From Pseudomonas sp. Root71 (GTDB lineage Bacteria > Pseudomonadota > Gammaproteobacteria > Pseudomonadales > Pseudomonadaceae): a DNA stretch of 58,927 nucleotides. The notes beneath the pieces are model-generated. The model did not search any database and was not told the origin of the DNA. It saw only the letters and a program-made list of their open reading frames with translations. The DNA lies in assembly GCF_001429045.1 (NCBI RefSeq), contig NZ_LMHY01000003.1, forward strand, positions 290-59,216. The letters run 5' to 3'. Shown here piece by piece: positions 17,642-28,293 of this stretch; the first letter of the stretch is position 1; each line of letters starts with the position of its first letter. The translations under genes were made by a program, and so were the position numbers.

Positions 17642-19264
17642 TTAGAGCGCCTTGGCCCGGTCGCGCAACACGTACTTCTGGATCTTGCCGGTGGACGTCT
17701 TCGGCAAGAGCGTGAAGACCACTGTGCGCGGTACCTTGAATCCGGCCAGGTGCTCACGGCAGAAACTGATGATGTCTGCCTCGCGAACGTCCTGGTGATC
17801 GGCCTTCAAGGTGACGAAGGCGCAGGGCGTTTCGCCCCATTTCTCATCGGGACGGGCGACCACGGCTGCTTCCAGCACACCCGGGTGACGATAGAGCACC
17901 CCTTCGAGTTCGATGGTGGAAATGTTCTCGCCGCCCGAGATGATGATGTCCTTGAGCCGGTCCTTGATTTCGACATAACCGTCGGGATGCCAGACGGCCA
18001 GGTCACCGGTGTGGAACCAGCCGCCTTCGAACGCTTCGGCAGTGGCGCTCGGGTTCTTCAGGTAACCCTTCATGACGGTGTTACCGCGCAGGAAGATCTC
18101 GCCGATGGTCTGGCCGTCGCGCGGGGTTGGCTCCAGCGTTGTGCAATCGCCGACCATCACGCCTTCCAGCGTCGGGTAGCGCACACCCTGTCGCGACTTG
18201 ATCTGCGCCCTCTCCTCCAGGGAAAACTCATCCCATTCGGCGTGCCAGGCGCAGACCGTCACCGGGCCATAGGTTTCGGTCAGGCCAAACACGTGAGTGA
18301 CCTTGATGCCCATCTCTTCGACGGCACCGATGACTTTGGCCGGTGGCGCAGCACCCGCGACCAGGGCATTGACCGGATGATCGATGGCCGCCTTTGCTGA
18401 TTCGGGCATGTTCACCAGTGCATTGAGCACGATCGGCGCACCGCACAGGTGAGTGACCTGATGCTCGCGGATCAGCGTGAGGATTTTCTGTGGATCGACC
18501 CGGCGCAGGAAAACGTGCACACCCGCCAGGGCGGTGATGGTCCATGGGTAGCACCAGCCATTGCAATGGAACATCGGCAGGGTCCAGAGGTACACCGGAT
18601 GATTGCCTATGGCCCAGGTCATCTGGTTGCCCAATGCGCTCAGATAAGCGCCGCGATGGTGGTAGACCACGCCCTTGGGGTTGCCGGTGGTGCCTGACGT
18701 GTAATTCAGCGAAATGGCCTGCCACTCGTCGCCCGGCCATTGCCAGTCGAATGCCGGGTCGCCTTCGGCCAACAACGCTTCGTAGTCCAGGTCGCTCGCG
18801 GCCTGACCTTCACCGTATTCCGGGTCATTGACGTCGATCACCAAAGGCGGGTGATCGAGCATGCCAAGCGCCGCCTGGATCACATCATGGAACTCGCGGT
18901 CGGTGATCAACACCTTGGCTTCGCCATGCTGCAGCATGAAGGCGATCGCCTCGGCATCGAGACGAACGTTGAGCGGGTTGAGCACGGCACCGATCATCGG
19001 CACACCGAAATGCACTTCAAGCATCTCGGGAATGTTGGGCAGCATCACCGCGACCGTGTCGTCCTTGCCGATACCGCGACCGGCCAGCGCCGAGGCCAGA
19101 CGTCGGCAACGGGTGTAGGTCTGCGCCCAGGTGCGACGAATCGAACCGTGGATCACGGCGGGGTGATCAGGATAAGTGCTAGCGGTGCGCTCGATGAAAC
19201 TGAGCGGAGACAAGGCTATGTGGTTCACAGCCGAAGGGCCTAGGCCTTGGTCATAGATAGACAT
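17642..19264 (-). CDS. Acyl-CoA ligase (AMP-forming), medium/long-chain type
   Basis: This 540-residue ANL enzyme has [21 protein letters not shown] near residues 183-203, VFGLTETYGPVTVCAW near 320, GWFHTGDLAVWHPDGYVEIKDRLKDIIISGGENISTIELE near 412-451 and LPKTSTGKIQKYVLRD near 517-532. It resembles the AlkK/DmdB branch that activates medium-chain or methylthio acids. It is the first gene of a minus-strand unit with the dehydrogenase and LysR copy 2, and is divergent from the histidine-kinase gene across a 219-bp AT-rich regulatory gap. That arrangement suggests control by the divergent two-component system, by LysR copy 2, or by both. Confidence 0.92.
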   Translation of the reverse strand: MSIYDQGLGPSAVNHIALSPLSFIERTASTYPDHPAVIHGSIRRTWAQTYTRCRRLASALAGRGIGKDDTVAVMLPNIPEMLEVHFGVPMIGAVLNPLNVRLDAEAIAFMLQHGEAKVLITDREFHDVIQAALGMLDHPPLVIDVNDPEYGEGQAASDLDYEALLAEGDPAFDWQWPGDEWQAISLNYTSGTTGNPKGVVYHHRGAYLSALGNQMTWAIGNHPVYLWTLPMFHCNGWCYPWTITALAGVHVFLRRVDPQKILTLIREHQVTHLCGAPIVLNALVNMPESAKAAIDHPVNALVAGAAPPAKVIGAVEEMGIKVTHVFGLTETYGPVTVCAWHAEWDEFSLEERAQIKSRQGVRYPTLEGVMVGDCTTLEPTPRDGQTIGEIFLRGNTVMKGYLKNPSATAEAFEGGWFHTGDLAVWHPDGYVEIKDRLKDIIISGGENISTIELEGVLYRHPGVLEAAVVARPDEKWGETPCAFVTLKADHQDVREADIISFCREHLAGFKVPRTVVFTLLPKTSTGKIQKYVLRDRAKAL

Positions 19265-19339
19265 GTGCGGGTACTCGATGGCTGATTGTTAGCTCTATGG
19301 TTGACCTCGCCGAGGCCACCTTCAAAGTCCGGATTACCT

Positions 19340-19401
19340 TATATAACATTTTGCTTTGAATATGGAAGTACAACCTATGTTATATAGTATATATACTATA
19401 T
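19340..19401. promoter_or_regulatory. Nested palindromes in the ligase/histidine-kinase divergent promoter
   Basis: TATATAACAT (19340-19349) is the exact reverse complement of ATGTTATATA (19377-19386). The second arm runs into a 20-bp perfect palindrome at 19382-19401 (atatagtatatatactatat). The 219-bp gap 19265-19483 is strikingly AT-rich in a GC-rich genome. The palindromes are candidate sites for the FixJ-like regulator encoded just downstream, for both divergent genes; AT-rich promoter melting alone could also explain part of the pattern. Confidence 0.55.
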
Positions 19402-19483
19402 TTTATTCTTTTGACTCCAAATCGCCGCCGCCAGCCCTCCAAGGCTGGTATATGCTTGGTTTCCCTGACGAAGTGGACCCGCA

Positions 19484-21754
19484 ATGATCCTGACTCCCGT
19501 TCGATTGCACAGTTGGTTGCGCCTGCAGCGCGAGGGTGTGTCTCTGGCCGCCCGGGCCGATGCATTGTGTCGGGCGCTGCAGGATTGCCCTGAGGTGCAG
19601 CGGGCGGTTTACCTGAGCTGGCAGCCCAATGCGCGAATCTACAGCCATGAGGGCGCCGCCCAGCATTTACCGCCGGGACTTGGCGACCCGGCGCTGGCCA
19701 GTGACCAGTTGCTCTTCGAGCATCTGGTCGAGGCAGGCCGCCTGGACCTGGCTCAAGTCCGTCAACTCGATTGCTGGTTGTCCGGACGTTTGCGCCGGGC
19801 CGCGATCAGCCATGGCCAGGTATTTGATCTGGCCTTGCAGTCGGGGCAGCCGGGCTTGTTGCTGGTGGAAGTGCGCGAGGGTGTGAGTCTCGATTGGCTG
19901 GGCTGGGTTCAGGATCTATTGACGACGCTGCTGAGCAGCGTCAACGGCCTGCTGCGTGGTTCGCCGCTGCTGGGCCACGATCCGCAACCGAGCCTGTTGC
20001 TCGATGCGCAAGGTCGACCGCTGGAGTTCAACGCGGCACTGATGGCGCTGCTCGCCGAGAAGTCGCTGACCGATGTGTTGGGTTTTTTACCGGTCAATCA
20101 TCGGGTGCTGGTGCGTGCCTGCCTGGACCAGCAACGCGCCGTCGAAGGTGTCGAGGCTCAGTTCGAAACGCAGATCCTGATCTGGACGTTCATTCCCGAT
20201 CCCCAGGACAACCGAGTGCTCGCCCGTTGCCGCGACGCCACGGCGCAAGTGCTGGCCGAGCGTGAAGCGGCCACCGCACGACGGCTGTACCGGCTGATCA
20301 TCGAAAACACCACCGACCTGATATCCCGTCACACCCCCGAAGGGCGCGTTATCGATGCATCACCGGCGTCCTGGACCCTGCTCGGTTACTGGCCCGAAGA
20401 GTTGCGCGGGCAAATGGCCCAGGGCCTGTTTCATGGCCAGGACCTGGCCGGCCTGGTGCAGCGCGCGCGCGATGCGCTGGAGCAGGATGGCTATCACACC
20501 ATGACCTATCGCATCCGCCATCGTGACGGCCATTACCTGTGGTTCGAAACCGCCAGCCGGGCGATCCGCGAAACCTACACTGGGGCGGTGGTCGAAATCG
20601 TCAGCATATCCCGGGACATCACGGCCCGGGTGCAGGCCGAGGAAAACAAGCGACGCCTGGCCGAAGTGGTCGAGGCCAACATCGACCCAGTGTTGTTCAT
20701 CGCTCCCGAGGGCCTGGTCACTTACCTCAATCCGGCCGCGCGACGCATCCTCGGGATCGGTGAGCAACAACCCATGCCGGCCCTGGCCGCGTTGTTCGCC
20801 AGCGGCGACTTTGCGCGCCTGCAACGCGATGGCTGGAGGCGCGCCGAGCGCGATGGTGTCTGGAGCACCGATGCGCGGTTGCAACCACCGGGTGGCGGTA
20901 CATCGGTGCCAGTGTCGCTGGTACTGCTGGCGCACCGTTCCGCCGGCGGCGAGCGTTATTACTCTTTGGTCGCGCGCGACATGACCGAGCGCGAATTGCG
21001 GGAAGTGCAACAGCGCCGTCATCAGGACGAACTGGCACACACCGCACGGTTGGTCACGCTCGGTGAACTGGCCTCGGGGATCGCCCACGAAATCAACCAG
21101 CCGCTGGCTGCCGTGGTCAATTATGCGAATGCAAGCCAGCGCTATCTACAGACACTGGATTCCAATCCCCAGGCCGCTGCCAGAGTGACCCAGGGCCTGG
21201 AGCGCATTACCCATCACGCCACCCACGCCTCCGAAGTGATCCGGCGGCTACGCTCCTTTTTGCGCAAGGGACAGCGTCGCATGCAGGCGCTGAACTTGAC
21301 CGACGTCGCCCGCGAAGCCGTGCGCTTGTGTGCCTGGGAGGCGAGTAATTGCCAAGTGACAATCGAGGATCGACTGCCGGATAATCTGCCACCCGTTTAT
21401 GCCGACCGCGTGTTGCTGGAACAGGTGCTGCTCAATTTGTTGCGCAATGCCATCGATGCCAACCGTGAGCAACACCCCGGGCAACCCTCTGTAATCGTGA
21501 TGGCCGTGGAGCATGGCAGTGACGCCTGCGTGGAAATCAGTGTGCGAGACCAGGGGCCGGGCGTCAGCGAGCCGGAGCTGGAGCAGATATTTACCCCGTT
21601 CTACACCAGCAAGGCCGATGGCCTGGGGCTCGGTCTGTCCATGAGCCGCAGCATCATCGAAGGTTTCGGTGGCGAACTGAATGCCCGGCGCCAGCCTGTC
21701 GGGCTGCTGATGGGTTGCCGCTTGCCGCTTGCCGGCCCAACAAAACAACAATAG
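19484..21754 (+). CDS. Soluble PAS-domain sensor histidine kinase
   Basis: This 756-residue protein has no transmembrane segment, so it is probably cytoplasmic. Residues 1-250 form an N-terminal sensory region without a motif I can name. PAS 1 lies near 268-380 (IIENTTDLISRHTPEGRVIDASPASWTLLGY) and PAS 2 near 385-505 (VVEANIDPVLFIAPEGLVTYLNPAARRILG). The phosphoacceptor His is at about 535 in LASGIAHEINQPLAAVVNYANA, the H-box style of the FixL/DctB group. The ATPase domain has LLNLLRNAIDANR and GLGLGLSMSRSIIEGFGGEL. The response-regulator gene follows at 10 bp after the stop. The signal is unknown; divergence from the ligase gene suggests sensing of an acid or its CoA ester. Confidence 0.92.
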   Translation: MILTPVRLHSWLRLQREGVSLAARADALCRALQDCPEVQRAVYLSWQPNARIYSHEGAAQHLPPGLGDPALASDQLLFEHLVEAGRLDLAQVRQLDCWLSGRLRRAAISHGQVFDLALQSGQPGLLLVEVREGVSLDWLGWVQDLLTTLLSSVNGLLRGSPLLGHDPQPSLLLDAQGRPLEFNAALMALLAEKSLTDVLGFLPVNHRVLVRACLDQQRAVEGVEAQFETQILIWTFIPDPQDNRVLARCRDATAQVLAEREAATARRLYRLIIENTTDLISRHTPEGRVIDASPASWTLLGYWPEELRGQMAQGLFHGQDLAGLVQRARDALEQDGYHTMTYRIRHRDGHYLWFETASRAIRETYTGAVVEIVSISRDITARVQAEENKRRLAEVVEANIDPVLFIAPEGLVTYLNPAARRILGIGEQQPMPALAALFASGDFARLQRDGWRRAERDGVWSTDARLQPPGGGTSVPVSLVLLAHRSAGGERYYSLVARDMTERELREVQQRRHQDELAHTARLVTLGELASGIAHEINQPLAAVVNYANASQRYLQTLDSNPQAAARVTQGLERITHHATHASEVIRRLRSFLRKGQRRMQALNLTDVAREAVRLCAWEASNCQVTIEDRLPDNLPPVYADRVLLEQVLLNLLRNAIDANREQHPGQPSVIVMAVEHGSDACVEISVRDQGPGVSEPELEQIFTPFYTSKADGLGLGLSMSRSIIEGFGGELNARRQPVGLLMGCRLPLAGPTKQQ

Positions 21755-21764
21755 GAATCAGGTA

Positions 21765-22400
21765 ATGGCAGGTGTAACAGAGCACGTTGTGTACGTGGTC
21801 GATGATGACCAGGGCATGCTCGATTCGACGGTCTGGTTATTGGAGTCGGTCGGGCTCAAGGCCTTGCCGTTTACCAGTGGCGTCGCGTTCCTCGACGCCT
21901 GCGATGCAAGCCTCGATGCCTGTGTGCTGCTGGACGTGCGCATGCCCGGTATGGGCGGGTTGAACGTGCAGGAAGAAATGCGTGTGCGCCAACTGAACCT
22001 GCCGATCATCTTCGTCAGCGGGCACGCGGATGTGCCGATCGTGGTGCGTGCGTTCAAGGCCGGCGCCCATGACTTTATCGAGAAGCCCTACAACGAACAG
22101 CTGTTGCTGGACAGCGTGCAACAGGCGCTCAGCAACTGTGCCGCCAACCGTTCGGGCAACCAGGGTCACGAAGCCTTGCAGGCGCGCTTGCTGACCTTGA
22201 CCCCGCGCGAGCGCGATATCCTGTTACCACTGGTGCAGGGTTACACCACCCGCGAAATCGCGGAGCAACTGGGCGTGAGTGCAAAAACCATTGATCTGTA
22301 TCGCGCGCGCGTCATGAAACGCATGCAGGCCAACACACTGCCGGACCTGGTGGGCATGGCCATCGCGGCGCGGATGGTCGATCCGCTGAAGTTGCGTTGA
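21765..22400 (+). CDS. FixJ/NarL-type response regulator
   Basis: This 211-residue protein has a receiver domain at about residues 7-120, with acidic pocket DDD at 13-15, phosphoacceptor Asp57 in LLDVRMPGMGG and the conserved Lys in IEKPYNE. A LuxR-type HTH follows near 145-205 (LTPRERDILLPLVQGYTTREIAEQLGVSAKTIDLYRARVMKRM). The ATG at 21765 follows AGGAATCAGG. It is the cognate partner of the kinase directly upstream. It converges with the hybrid kinase gene, with only 4 bp between the stops and no obvious terminator. Confidence 0.95.
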   Translation: MAGVTEHVVYVVDDDQGMLDSTVWLLESVGLKALPFTSGVAFLDACDASLDACVLLDVRMPGMGGLNVQEEMRVRQLNLPIIFVSGHADVPIVVRAFKAGAHDFIEKPYNEQLLLDSVQQALSNCAANRSGNQGHEALQARLLTLTPRERDILLPLVQGYTTREIAEQLGVSAKTIDLYRARVMKRMQANTLPDLVGMAIAARMVDPLKLR

Positions 22401-22404
22401 TCCC

Positions 22405-25400
22405 TCAGGACAGGTTCTCCAGCAGCTCCAGCGCCTGATCGAAATCGAAGCGCTCCGCTTGCCGCACAACCCGAAGCAACTGCTCGGTCATCATCGGGTC
22501 TGAAGCCAGCCCCTGCAGTTTGAGCAAGGCCGTCAGCGCCTGGGTGTCGCTCTCGGCCAGCAGAGACCGGACGTGGGCCAATTGTGCATGCCATTCGCTG
22601 CCCGCTGGCGCGCTTGATGAGCCTGCTGACGTTGTAGGCTCGCCGAGCACCGATAAGCCTTCCAATACGGTTGTCAGGCAACGCTCGACTTCCACCAGCC
22701 GGTCAGCCAGGTCCTGCTCCGCCCCATCGCTCGCCCCATCGTTCAGGCAGGCCAGTTCCAGTGCGGCGGCTGCATTCGCCACTTCAACGGCACCAATGTT
22801 GCCCGCCGTCCCGCGCAGGGTATGGGCCAGCCTGACCGTCGCCGAAGGATCGCCCTGGCCTCGGGCAGCCAGGAACTCGGCGCAAAAAGCCTGGTGGCTG
22901 GAGCGAAACTTGCGCAGCAGGCGCAGATAGAGCTCGACCTTGCCCATGCAGGTGCCCAGGCCCGCTTTCAAATCAATGCCGGGAAGGCTGGCTGGCAGGC
23001 TCGCCACCGACTCCGTGGTGACCGGCGAAACGTCGGCCGGGATCGTGCCACGGTCAGCTCGCGGATGTATCCACCTGGCCAACGTGGCGAACATGTCGTC
23101 GACGTTCAAGGGTTTGGAGATGTGGTCGTTCATGCCGCAGGCCACCGCCCGCTCACGATCCCCCGCCATGGCGTCGGCAGTCATGGCGATCACCGGCAGA
23201 TTCGCCCAGCGCGGCTGCTCACGTATCTTGCGGGTCGCGGTATAACCGTCCATCACCGGCATCTGGCAGTCCATCAGCACACCGTCGAAGTCTGCGTCGC
23301 GCTCCAGTTGGTCGAGCGCTTCTGCGCCGTGAACGGCCAGGCGCAATTCGATCCCGGCGCCCTCCAGCAGTTCACAGGCCAGCTCGCGGTTCAGCTCATT
23401 GTCTTCGACCAACAGCAGTCGCGCGCCACGCAGGCTGGCCATGGCGCCGGTGCTCTGGCCCAATCGCTCACTGGCCCGGGTATCGGCCTGGGGAGTCTTA
23501 CCGAGCACCCTGCCCAGCGCCTCAAGCAACGTAGACGGCGTCACCGGTTTGGTCAGTACCACCGGCAATTGAATACCCTGTCGACTAGCCTCTTCGCGGG
23601 CCTCCTCGCGCCCGAACGCCGTGACCATGATCACCGCTGGCGTTTGCACCAGTTTGGCGGCCTGCATCTGGCGCACCGTTTCCACGCCGTCCATGCCAGG
23701 CATGCGCCAATCCATCAGCACCAGATCATAGGGCAACACCTTCGCTTCGGCGTCCACCAGCATGGCCAGTGCGGCCCGGCCACTTTGCGCGACATCCACC
23801 TCCACGCCAAAACTGCGGGCCATGCTGGAGAGGATCTCGCGCGCGCTGGCGTTGTCATCGACCACCAGCACACGGCTGCCGAGCAATTCGTCGGCGGTCA
23901 CCATGCGCCGCAAATGGCTGTCGCGCTGCACCCCCAGGCTCACCTCGAAATGGAAAGTGGAACCCAGGCCCGGCTCGCTCTCTACCCAAATGCGCCCGCC
24001 CATCAATTCCACCAGATGGCGGGAGATGGCCAGGCCCAACCCTGTGCCTCCGTACTTGCGGGTGGTGGTGCTGTCGGCCTGGCTGAAGGGTTGAAACAGG
24101 CGCGAGCATTGTTCGGCGTTCATGCCGATGCCGGTGTCACGTACCCAGAAATGCAACAGCGCCTGCTCTCCCGCCGAGCCCCGCTGCTCTACGCCGAGCA
24201 CGATCTCGCCCTGCTCGGTGAACTTCGTCGCATTGTTGCCCAGGTTGATCAGCACCTGGCCAAGGCGCAGCGGATCGCCGATCAAGGCGGTCGGCAGCTC
24301 GGCATCGGTGCTGAACAGCAGCTCCAGGCCTTTGTCCTCGGCTTTGAGGCCGATCATGCTGGCAAAGCCGTCGAGCACGGCCTCAAGGTGGAAGGGAATC
24401 TGCTCCAGGTGCATCTTGCCGGCCTCGATCCTGGAGAAGTCGAGGATGTCGTTGATGATCACCAACAGGTATTCCGCCGAGCGATGGACTTTTTCGATGT
24501 AGTTACGCTGGCGGTGGTTGAGCTCGGTGCGCAATGCCAGGTAGCTCATGCCGATGATGGCGTTCATCGGTGTACGGATCTCGTGGCTCATGGTGGCCAG
24601 GAAGTTGCTCTTGGCCCGGGTCGCCTCTTCGGCGGCCTCCCGTGCGCGCTGTACCTCGGCCTCGGCGGTCTTGCGGTCGGTGATGTCAAAGTACCAATTG
24701 GCCCCCATGCCCCGCTCCCCCAGCGTCATCGTGACGGCCGAAACCAGTACGTCGAAGCGCTCGCCGCCGGCGCGCTGCAGGGTGGTCTCGAAATTCAGCA
24801 CGGCACCTTGCGCTGCCGCTTCAAGAAAGCGCTGGTGTGCCTGCGGGTCGACCCAGAACTGCGCCGGATCCGCACCTTCGAGTTCAGCCAGGCGAGTCCC
24901 GAACAAACTGTCGAACTGCGGATTGCAGTAGGTCGGACGGCCATCGACGTCCCTGATCACCATGGCCACCGGGCTACTGTCGAGTACCGCGCGCAACTGT
25001 GCCTCGTTGGCCTTGAGTGCCGCCTGCAGATGACGCCGTTCACTCACGTCGCGCACCGACGCGCACACGCAGACGCCGCCCCCTTCCAGGCTCGGCAAGC
25101 GCGACAGGCTGATCTCCGCCGAGAACAGACTGCCGTCTTTGCGCACGCCTTGCAGATCGTCCAGGTTGGCCCCCATTTGGCGAGTGGTACCGTGGGCCAT
25201 GAAGCCCTTGCGCAGCGCCTCGTGGCGCCCTCTGCTGGCCAACGGCACCAGGCGATCGATGGTCTCTCCAATCAACTCGCCGGCGTTATAGCCGAACAGC
25301 TGGTCCAGTTGGCGATTGGTGCGCAGGATCTGTCCTTCGGCATCCACCACCAGCATGCCGTCCGGCGCCGCTTCGATAATCCCGCGATACCAGGCCTCGG

Positions 25401-26814
25401 TGGCGCGCAACGCCGATTGCTGGCTTTCCAGTGCCTGGGCCTGCTGCTCAAGTTGCAGTGCCTGTTCGGCCATTTCATTGGCCTGGCGCCGGGTCTCCGC
25501 CAACAGGGTCTTGACCGCCTGATTACGCTCCAGAATCGCCATGGCCGCGGCCAAACGTGGGGTGGCTTCCTGCAGCAGCAATAGTTCACGCTCGCCCAAG
25601 GGTTCCAGCCCGGCCAGTTCGAGCACCCCCAGCAAGCGCTCGCCACGGACAATGGGTTGCAGTAGCAGGCAACGGGCCGGGACCTCGCCAAGGGGCGAGC
25701 GCAAACGCCAGTATTGCTCCGGCATCGACTGAAACTGACGCGGCACGCGATCCACCGCGCACTGCCCCAGCAGGCCCTCGCCGAACATGACTTGCGCCTC
25801 GGGTGGTCGCTCGGAATCGGTGGCATAACGCCCCATCAACAGCAGCGTGCCGGAATCCTCCTGCGCGCTGTACAGCACCCCCTGGCAGATTCCGTGCAGG
25901 CCGGCCATGCATTGCAGGAACACCTGCGCCAGTTCGGCCGGGGTTTCCGCCTGCTGCAGATCGACCTGCAATTGAGCGGTATGGGCCTTGATCCAACGCT
26001 GACGCTCAAGTTGTTGGGACTCGGTCTGCAATTTGGCGATGGCCCGCGCCAGATCGCCGGTTTCGTTGTTAAGGTCGGTGTGGGGAATCGGTTGATCGAG
26101 CTGCCCGGCGGCCAATTGATCTACCGCCACCCGTACTCGGTTGAGCGGATTGCGAATCGACTGGCTGACGACCCAGGACAACAGCAATGCCAGCGACAAG
26201 CCACCGAACAACAGGACGTAGGTCAGCATGGTGCTGTGTTCGGCAAACTCGGCAATGTCCTTGGCCGTGTCGCGAATCGAGGCTTCCTTGACCTGGGCGA
26301 TCGCGTACAACAGGCCGTCGGCCTGCTGGGCAAGTTGTTGGAATTCACTGCTATTGAGCAGCACCAACGCCTTGTTCTGCTGGCCCTGGTCGATCAGTAC
26401 AAAGGCCTGGTCGCCAAGACGCTGCAACTGTTGCAGCAACAGATCGAACTCGGAGAGACGCGCCAGATTCTCCGCACGCTTTAAGGTCACTTTGGCCTGG
26501 GCCACGGCCTGCTGCAGGCCTTCGCGGATTTCCTGCAGTTGCTGCAGGGATTCGACACGAATCTGCGCGCTGTCGGTGCCCACCGCGCGTTGCAGCGCTT
26601 GCAGCATATGGGGCAATTGCACACGTGCTTCCTGCAAGTGCTCCATGCCGACCAGTTCCTGCAGATAGAGGTTCTGCATGTCCTGCTTCAGCGATTGCTG
26701 GGTGCGCAGGCTTTGCACGCCGAGCACCAGCACCAACAGCAGCAGCGCTGAAAAACCCAGGATCAGTTTGTGAAGCAGCGCGAGGCGCTCAAGCAGGGTA
26801 CGCAAACCAGCCAT
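22405..26814 (-). CDS. Hybrid sensor histidine kinase with two receivers and Hpt domain
   Basis: This is a 1469-residue phosphorelay kinase of unorthodox type. Transmembrane segments are near 15-35 and 195-215, with a helical periplasmic region between them rich in Gln/Leu. HAMP is near 215-270, a GAF-like domain near 290-440, PAS near 475-600 and a second PAS near 610-720. HisKA has its His at about 743 ([24 protein letters not shown]), with the ATPase to about 970. Receiver 1 has Asp at about 1033 ([13 protein letters not shown]), receiver 2 has Asp at about 1180 ([12 protein letters not shown]), and the C-terminal Hpt has its His at about 1329 ([11 protein letters not shown]). All transfer residues are present. 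It is 51 bp downstream of the HD-GYP gene, so signal flow into cyclic-di-GMP turnover is a reasonable inference. Confidence 0.95.
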   Translation of the reverse strand: MAGLRTLLERLALLHKLILGFSALLLLVLVLGVQSLRTQQSLKQDMQNLYLQELVGMEHLQEARVQLPHMLQALQRAVGTDSAQIRVESLQQLQEIREGLQQAVAQAKVTLKRAENLARLSEFDLLLQQLQRLGDQAFVLIDQGQQNKALVLLNSSEFQQLAQQADGLLYAIAQVKEASIRDTAKDIAEFAEHSTMLTYVLLFGGLSLALLLSWVVSQSIRNPLNRVRVAVDQLAAGQLDQPIPHTDLNNETGDLARAIAKLQTESQQLERQRWIKAHTAQLQVDLQQAETPAELAQVFLQCMAGLHGICQGVLYSAQEDSGTLLLMGRYATDSERPPEAQVMFGEGLLGQCAVDRVPRQFQSMPEQYWRLRSPLGEVPARCLLLQPIVRGERLLGVLELAGLEPLGERELLLLQEATPRLAAAMAILERNQAVKTLLAETRRQANEMAEQALQLEQQAQALESQQSALRATEAWYRGIIEAAPDGMLVVDAEGQILRTNRQLDQLFGYNAGELIGETIDRLVPLASRGRHEALRKGFMAHGTTRQMGANLDDLQGVRKDGSLFSAEISLSRLPSLEGGGVCVCASVRDVSERRHLQAALKANEAQLRAVLDSSPVAMVIRDVDGRPTYCNPQFDSLFGTRLAELEGADPAQFWVDPQAHQRFLEAAAQGAVLNFETTLQRAGGERFDVLVSAVTMTLGERGMGANWYFDITDRKTAEAEVQRAREAAEEATRAKSNFLATMSHEIRTPMNAIIGMSYLALRTELNHRQRNYIEKVHRSAEYLLVIINDILDFSRIEAGKMHLEQIPFHLEAVLDGFASMIGLKAEDKGLELLFSTDAELPTALIGDPLRLGQVLINLGNNATKFTEQGEIVLGVEQRGSAGEQALLHFWVRDTGIGMNAEQCSRLFQPFSQADSTTTRKYGGTGLGLAISRHLVELMGGRIWVESEPGLGSTFHFEVSLGVQRDSHLRRMVTADELLGSRVLVVDDNASAREILSSMARSFGVEVDVAQSGRAALAMLVDAEAKVLPYDLVLMDWRMPGMDGVETVRQMQAAKLVQTPAVIMVTAFGREEAREEASRQGIQLPVVLTKPVTPSTLLEALGRVLGKTPQADTRASERLGQSTGAMASLRGARLLLVEDNELNRELACELLEGAGIELRLAVHGAEALDQLERDADFDGVLMDCQMPVMDGYTATRKIREQPRWANLPVIAMTADAMAGDRERAVACGMNDHISKPLNVDDMFATLARWIHPRADRGTIPADVSPVTTESVASLPASLPGIDLKAGLGTCMGKVELYLRLLRKFRSSHQAFCAEFLAARGQGDPSATVRLAHTLRGTAGNIGAVEVANAAAALELACLNDGASDGAEQDLADRLVEVERCLTTVLEGLSVLGEPTTSAGSSSAPAGSEWHAQLAHVRSLLAESDTQALTALLKLQGLASDPMMTEQLLRVVRQAERFDFDQALELLENLS

Positions 26815-26865
26815 GACTATCCTCGTGGACCTGATGAAATTACTGACAAAGGGACAGTTGCCGGT

Positions 26866-28023
26866 TCACGGAGTCTGGCCGAGACGCTCCAGGGCCGCCC
26901 GCTGGACGGCCATGTCCTGGTCGGTATCGGCGAAGCGCTCGGCAATGGTCTGGAATTGTTCGAGGCAATCCAGGAAGGCATCGCAGATATCGGGGTCGAA
27001 GTGCGTGCCGCGCCCCTGACGAATAATCTCGACGGCTTGCGCGTGGGGCATCCCCGCTTTATAGACCCGACGGCTGATCAACGCGTCATAGACGTCCGCC
27101 ACCGCCATCAACCGGGCGCTGATAGGGATGTCGTCACCCACCAGCCCTTGCGGATAGCCACTGCCGTCCCATTTTTCCTGGTGACTGTAGGCAATCTCCT
27201 TGGCCAGGCTGAGGAATTCGGCGCGAATGCCGAGCTGATCCTCGGCATGCTGGATGGCGTCACGCCCCAGCGTTGTATGGGTCTTCATGATCTCGAATTC
27301 TTCCTCGGTATAGCGTCCCGGCTTGAGGAGGATATGGTCGGGGATGCCGATCTTGCCGATGTCATGCAGCGGCGCCGACTTGAACAATAATGCGATGGTG
27401 GCCTCGGTGAGAAAGTGACTGAAGCGCGGATGACCGCGCAGATGCTCCGCCAGCACCTTGATGTAATGCTGGGTCCGCCGGATATGGTTGCCGGTTTCGT
27501 TATCGCGGGTCTCGGCCAGTGAAGCCATGGCCTGGATGGCCACATCCTGGATCGCAATCACTTCGCGGGTCCGGCGCGCCACTTCCTTTTCCAGATAGTC
27601 GTTGTGATCGCGAAGGAAGTCTGCCGCCGCCTTGAGCTTGAGCTGGGTATCCACCCGCGCCAGGACCAGCGCCGGCCTGATCGGTTTGGTGATGTAGTCG
27701 ACGGCCCCCAGTTCCAGGCCATGAATCTCGTCTTCGGTGCCGGCCATGGCCGTCAGGAAGATGATCGGAATGTCGCGGGTACGCGGGTCGCGCTTGAGCT
27801 GCCGGGCCACTTCATGGCCGGACAGCCCGGGCATCATCACGTCCAGCAGGATCAGGTCCGGGAGGGTGTCGCCCTGCAGTACGCGCAAAGCCTTTTCACC
27901 GCTATTGGCGGCCTTGACCCGGTAGCGATCCTTGAGCAAATCCGTCATCAGCATCAGGTTGTCGGGCGTGTCATCGACCACCAGCAGGGTCGGCGGGCTG
28001 TAATGACTCTGTTCGGCGCTCAT
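26866..28023 (-). CDS. HD-GYP response regulator, probable c-di-GMP phosphodiesterase
   Basis: This 385-residue protein has a receiver at about residues 10-130, phosphoacceptor Asp61 in LLDVMMPGLSG and Lys in TKPIRP. A short helical linker leads to an HD-GYP domain near 170-365. Metal-site motifs are LHDIGKIGIPDHILLKPG near 219, KTHTTLGRDAI and HQEKWDGSGYPQGL, so the HD and GYP signatures are both kept. The ATG at 28023 is preceded by GGGAG at about 9 bp; an open extension to 28089 lacks a site. It would break down cyclic-di-GMP on phosphorylation, and it leads the unit with the hybrid kinase, its likely partner. Confidence 0.94.
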   Translation of the reverse strand: MSAEQSHYSPPTLLVVDDTPDNLMLMTDLLKDRYRVKAANSGEKALRVLQGDTLPDLILLDVMMPGLSGHEVARQLKRDPRTRDIPIIFLTAMAGTEDEIHGLELGAVDYITKPIRPALVLARVDTQLKLKAAADFLRDHNDYLEKEVARRTREVIAIQDVAIQAMASLAETRDNETGNHIRRTQHYIKVLAEHLRGHPRFSHFLTEATIALLFKSAPLHDIGKIGIPDHILLKPGRYTEEEFEIMKTHTTLGRDAIQHAEDQLGIRAEFLSLAKEIAYSHQEKWDGSGYPQGLVGDDIPISARLMAVADVYDALISRRVYKAGMPHAQAVEIIRQGRGTHFDPDICDAFLDCLEQFQTIAERFADTDQDMAVQRAALERLGQTP

Positions 28024-28293
28024 GGCGGGTGGCTCCCTTGCCGGAAATGGACCTCCCGGGGCAACGCTTGCACTGCCACCCCGGCGCAAGAGAGCTTAGC
28101 TGCTCTTTTCCATGGCTGCCCGGCGTCGAGCGGCGCAGTCATTGCCCTCATATTGTGAGTCAATAGTCTGTTTGAAGTATTACCCGGGGCTGACCTTGAT
28201 TGACTATGACGCCAGGGATTTTCGGTCATCCGGATGGGCCAGACAGCACGACCGCGACCCCATCCATCAACCGCAACGAGGAGCTTGATAGCT

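Noticed and set aside
22822..25584. A 920-codon open frame on the + strand
   Set aside because: It lies wholly antisense to the hybrid kinase gene, whose domains and catalytic residues are clear. Long antisense frames are common in GC-rich genes and this one has no recognisable motif.
28150..28230. GAGTCAATAGTC and GATTGACTATGAC as an operator upstream of the EthD gene
   Set aside because: The two arms do not pair or repeat well enough to claim a site, and the half-sites of the neighbouring regulon are absent.
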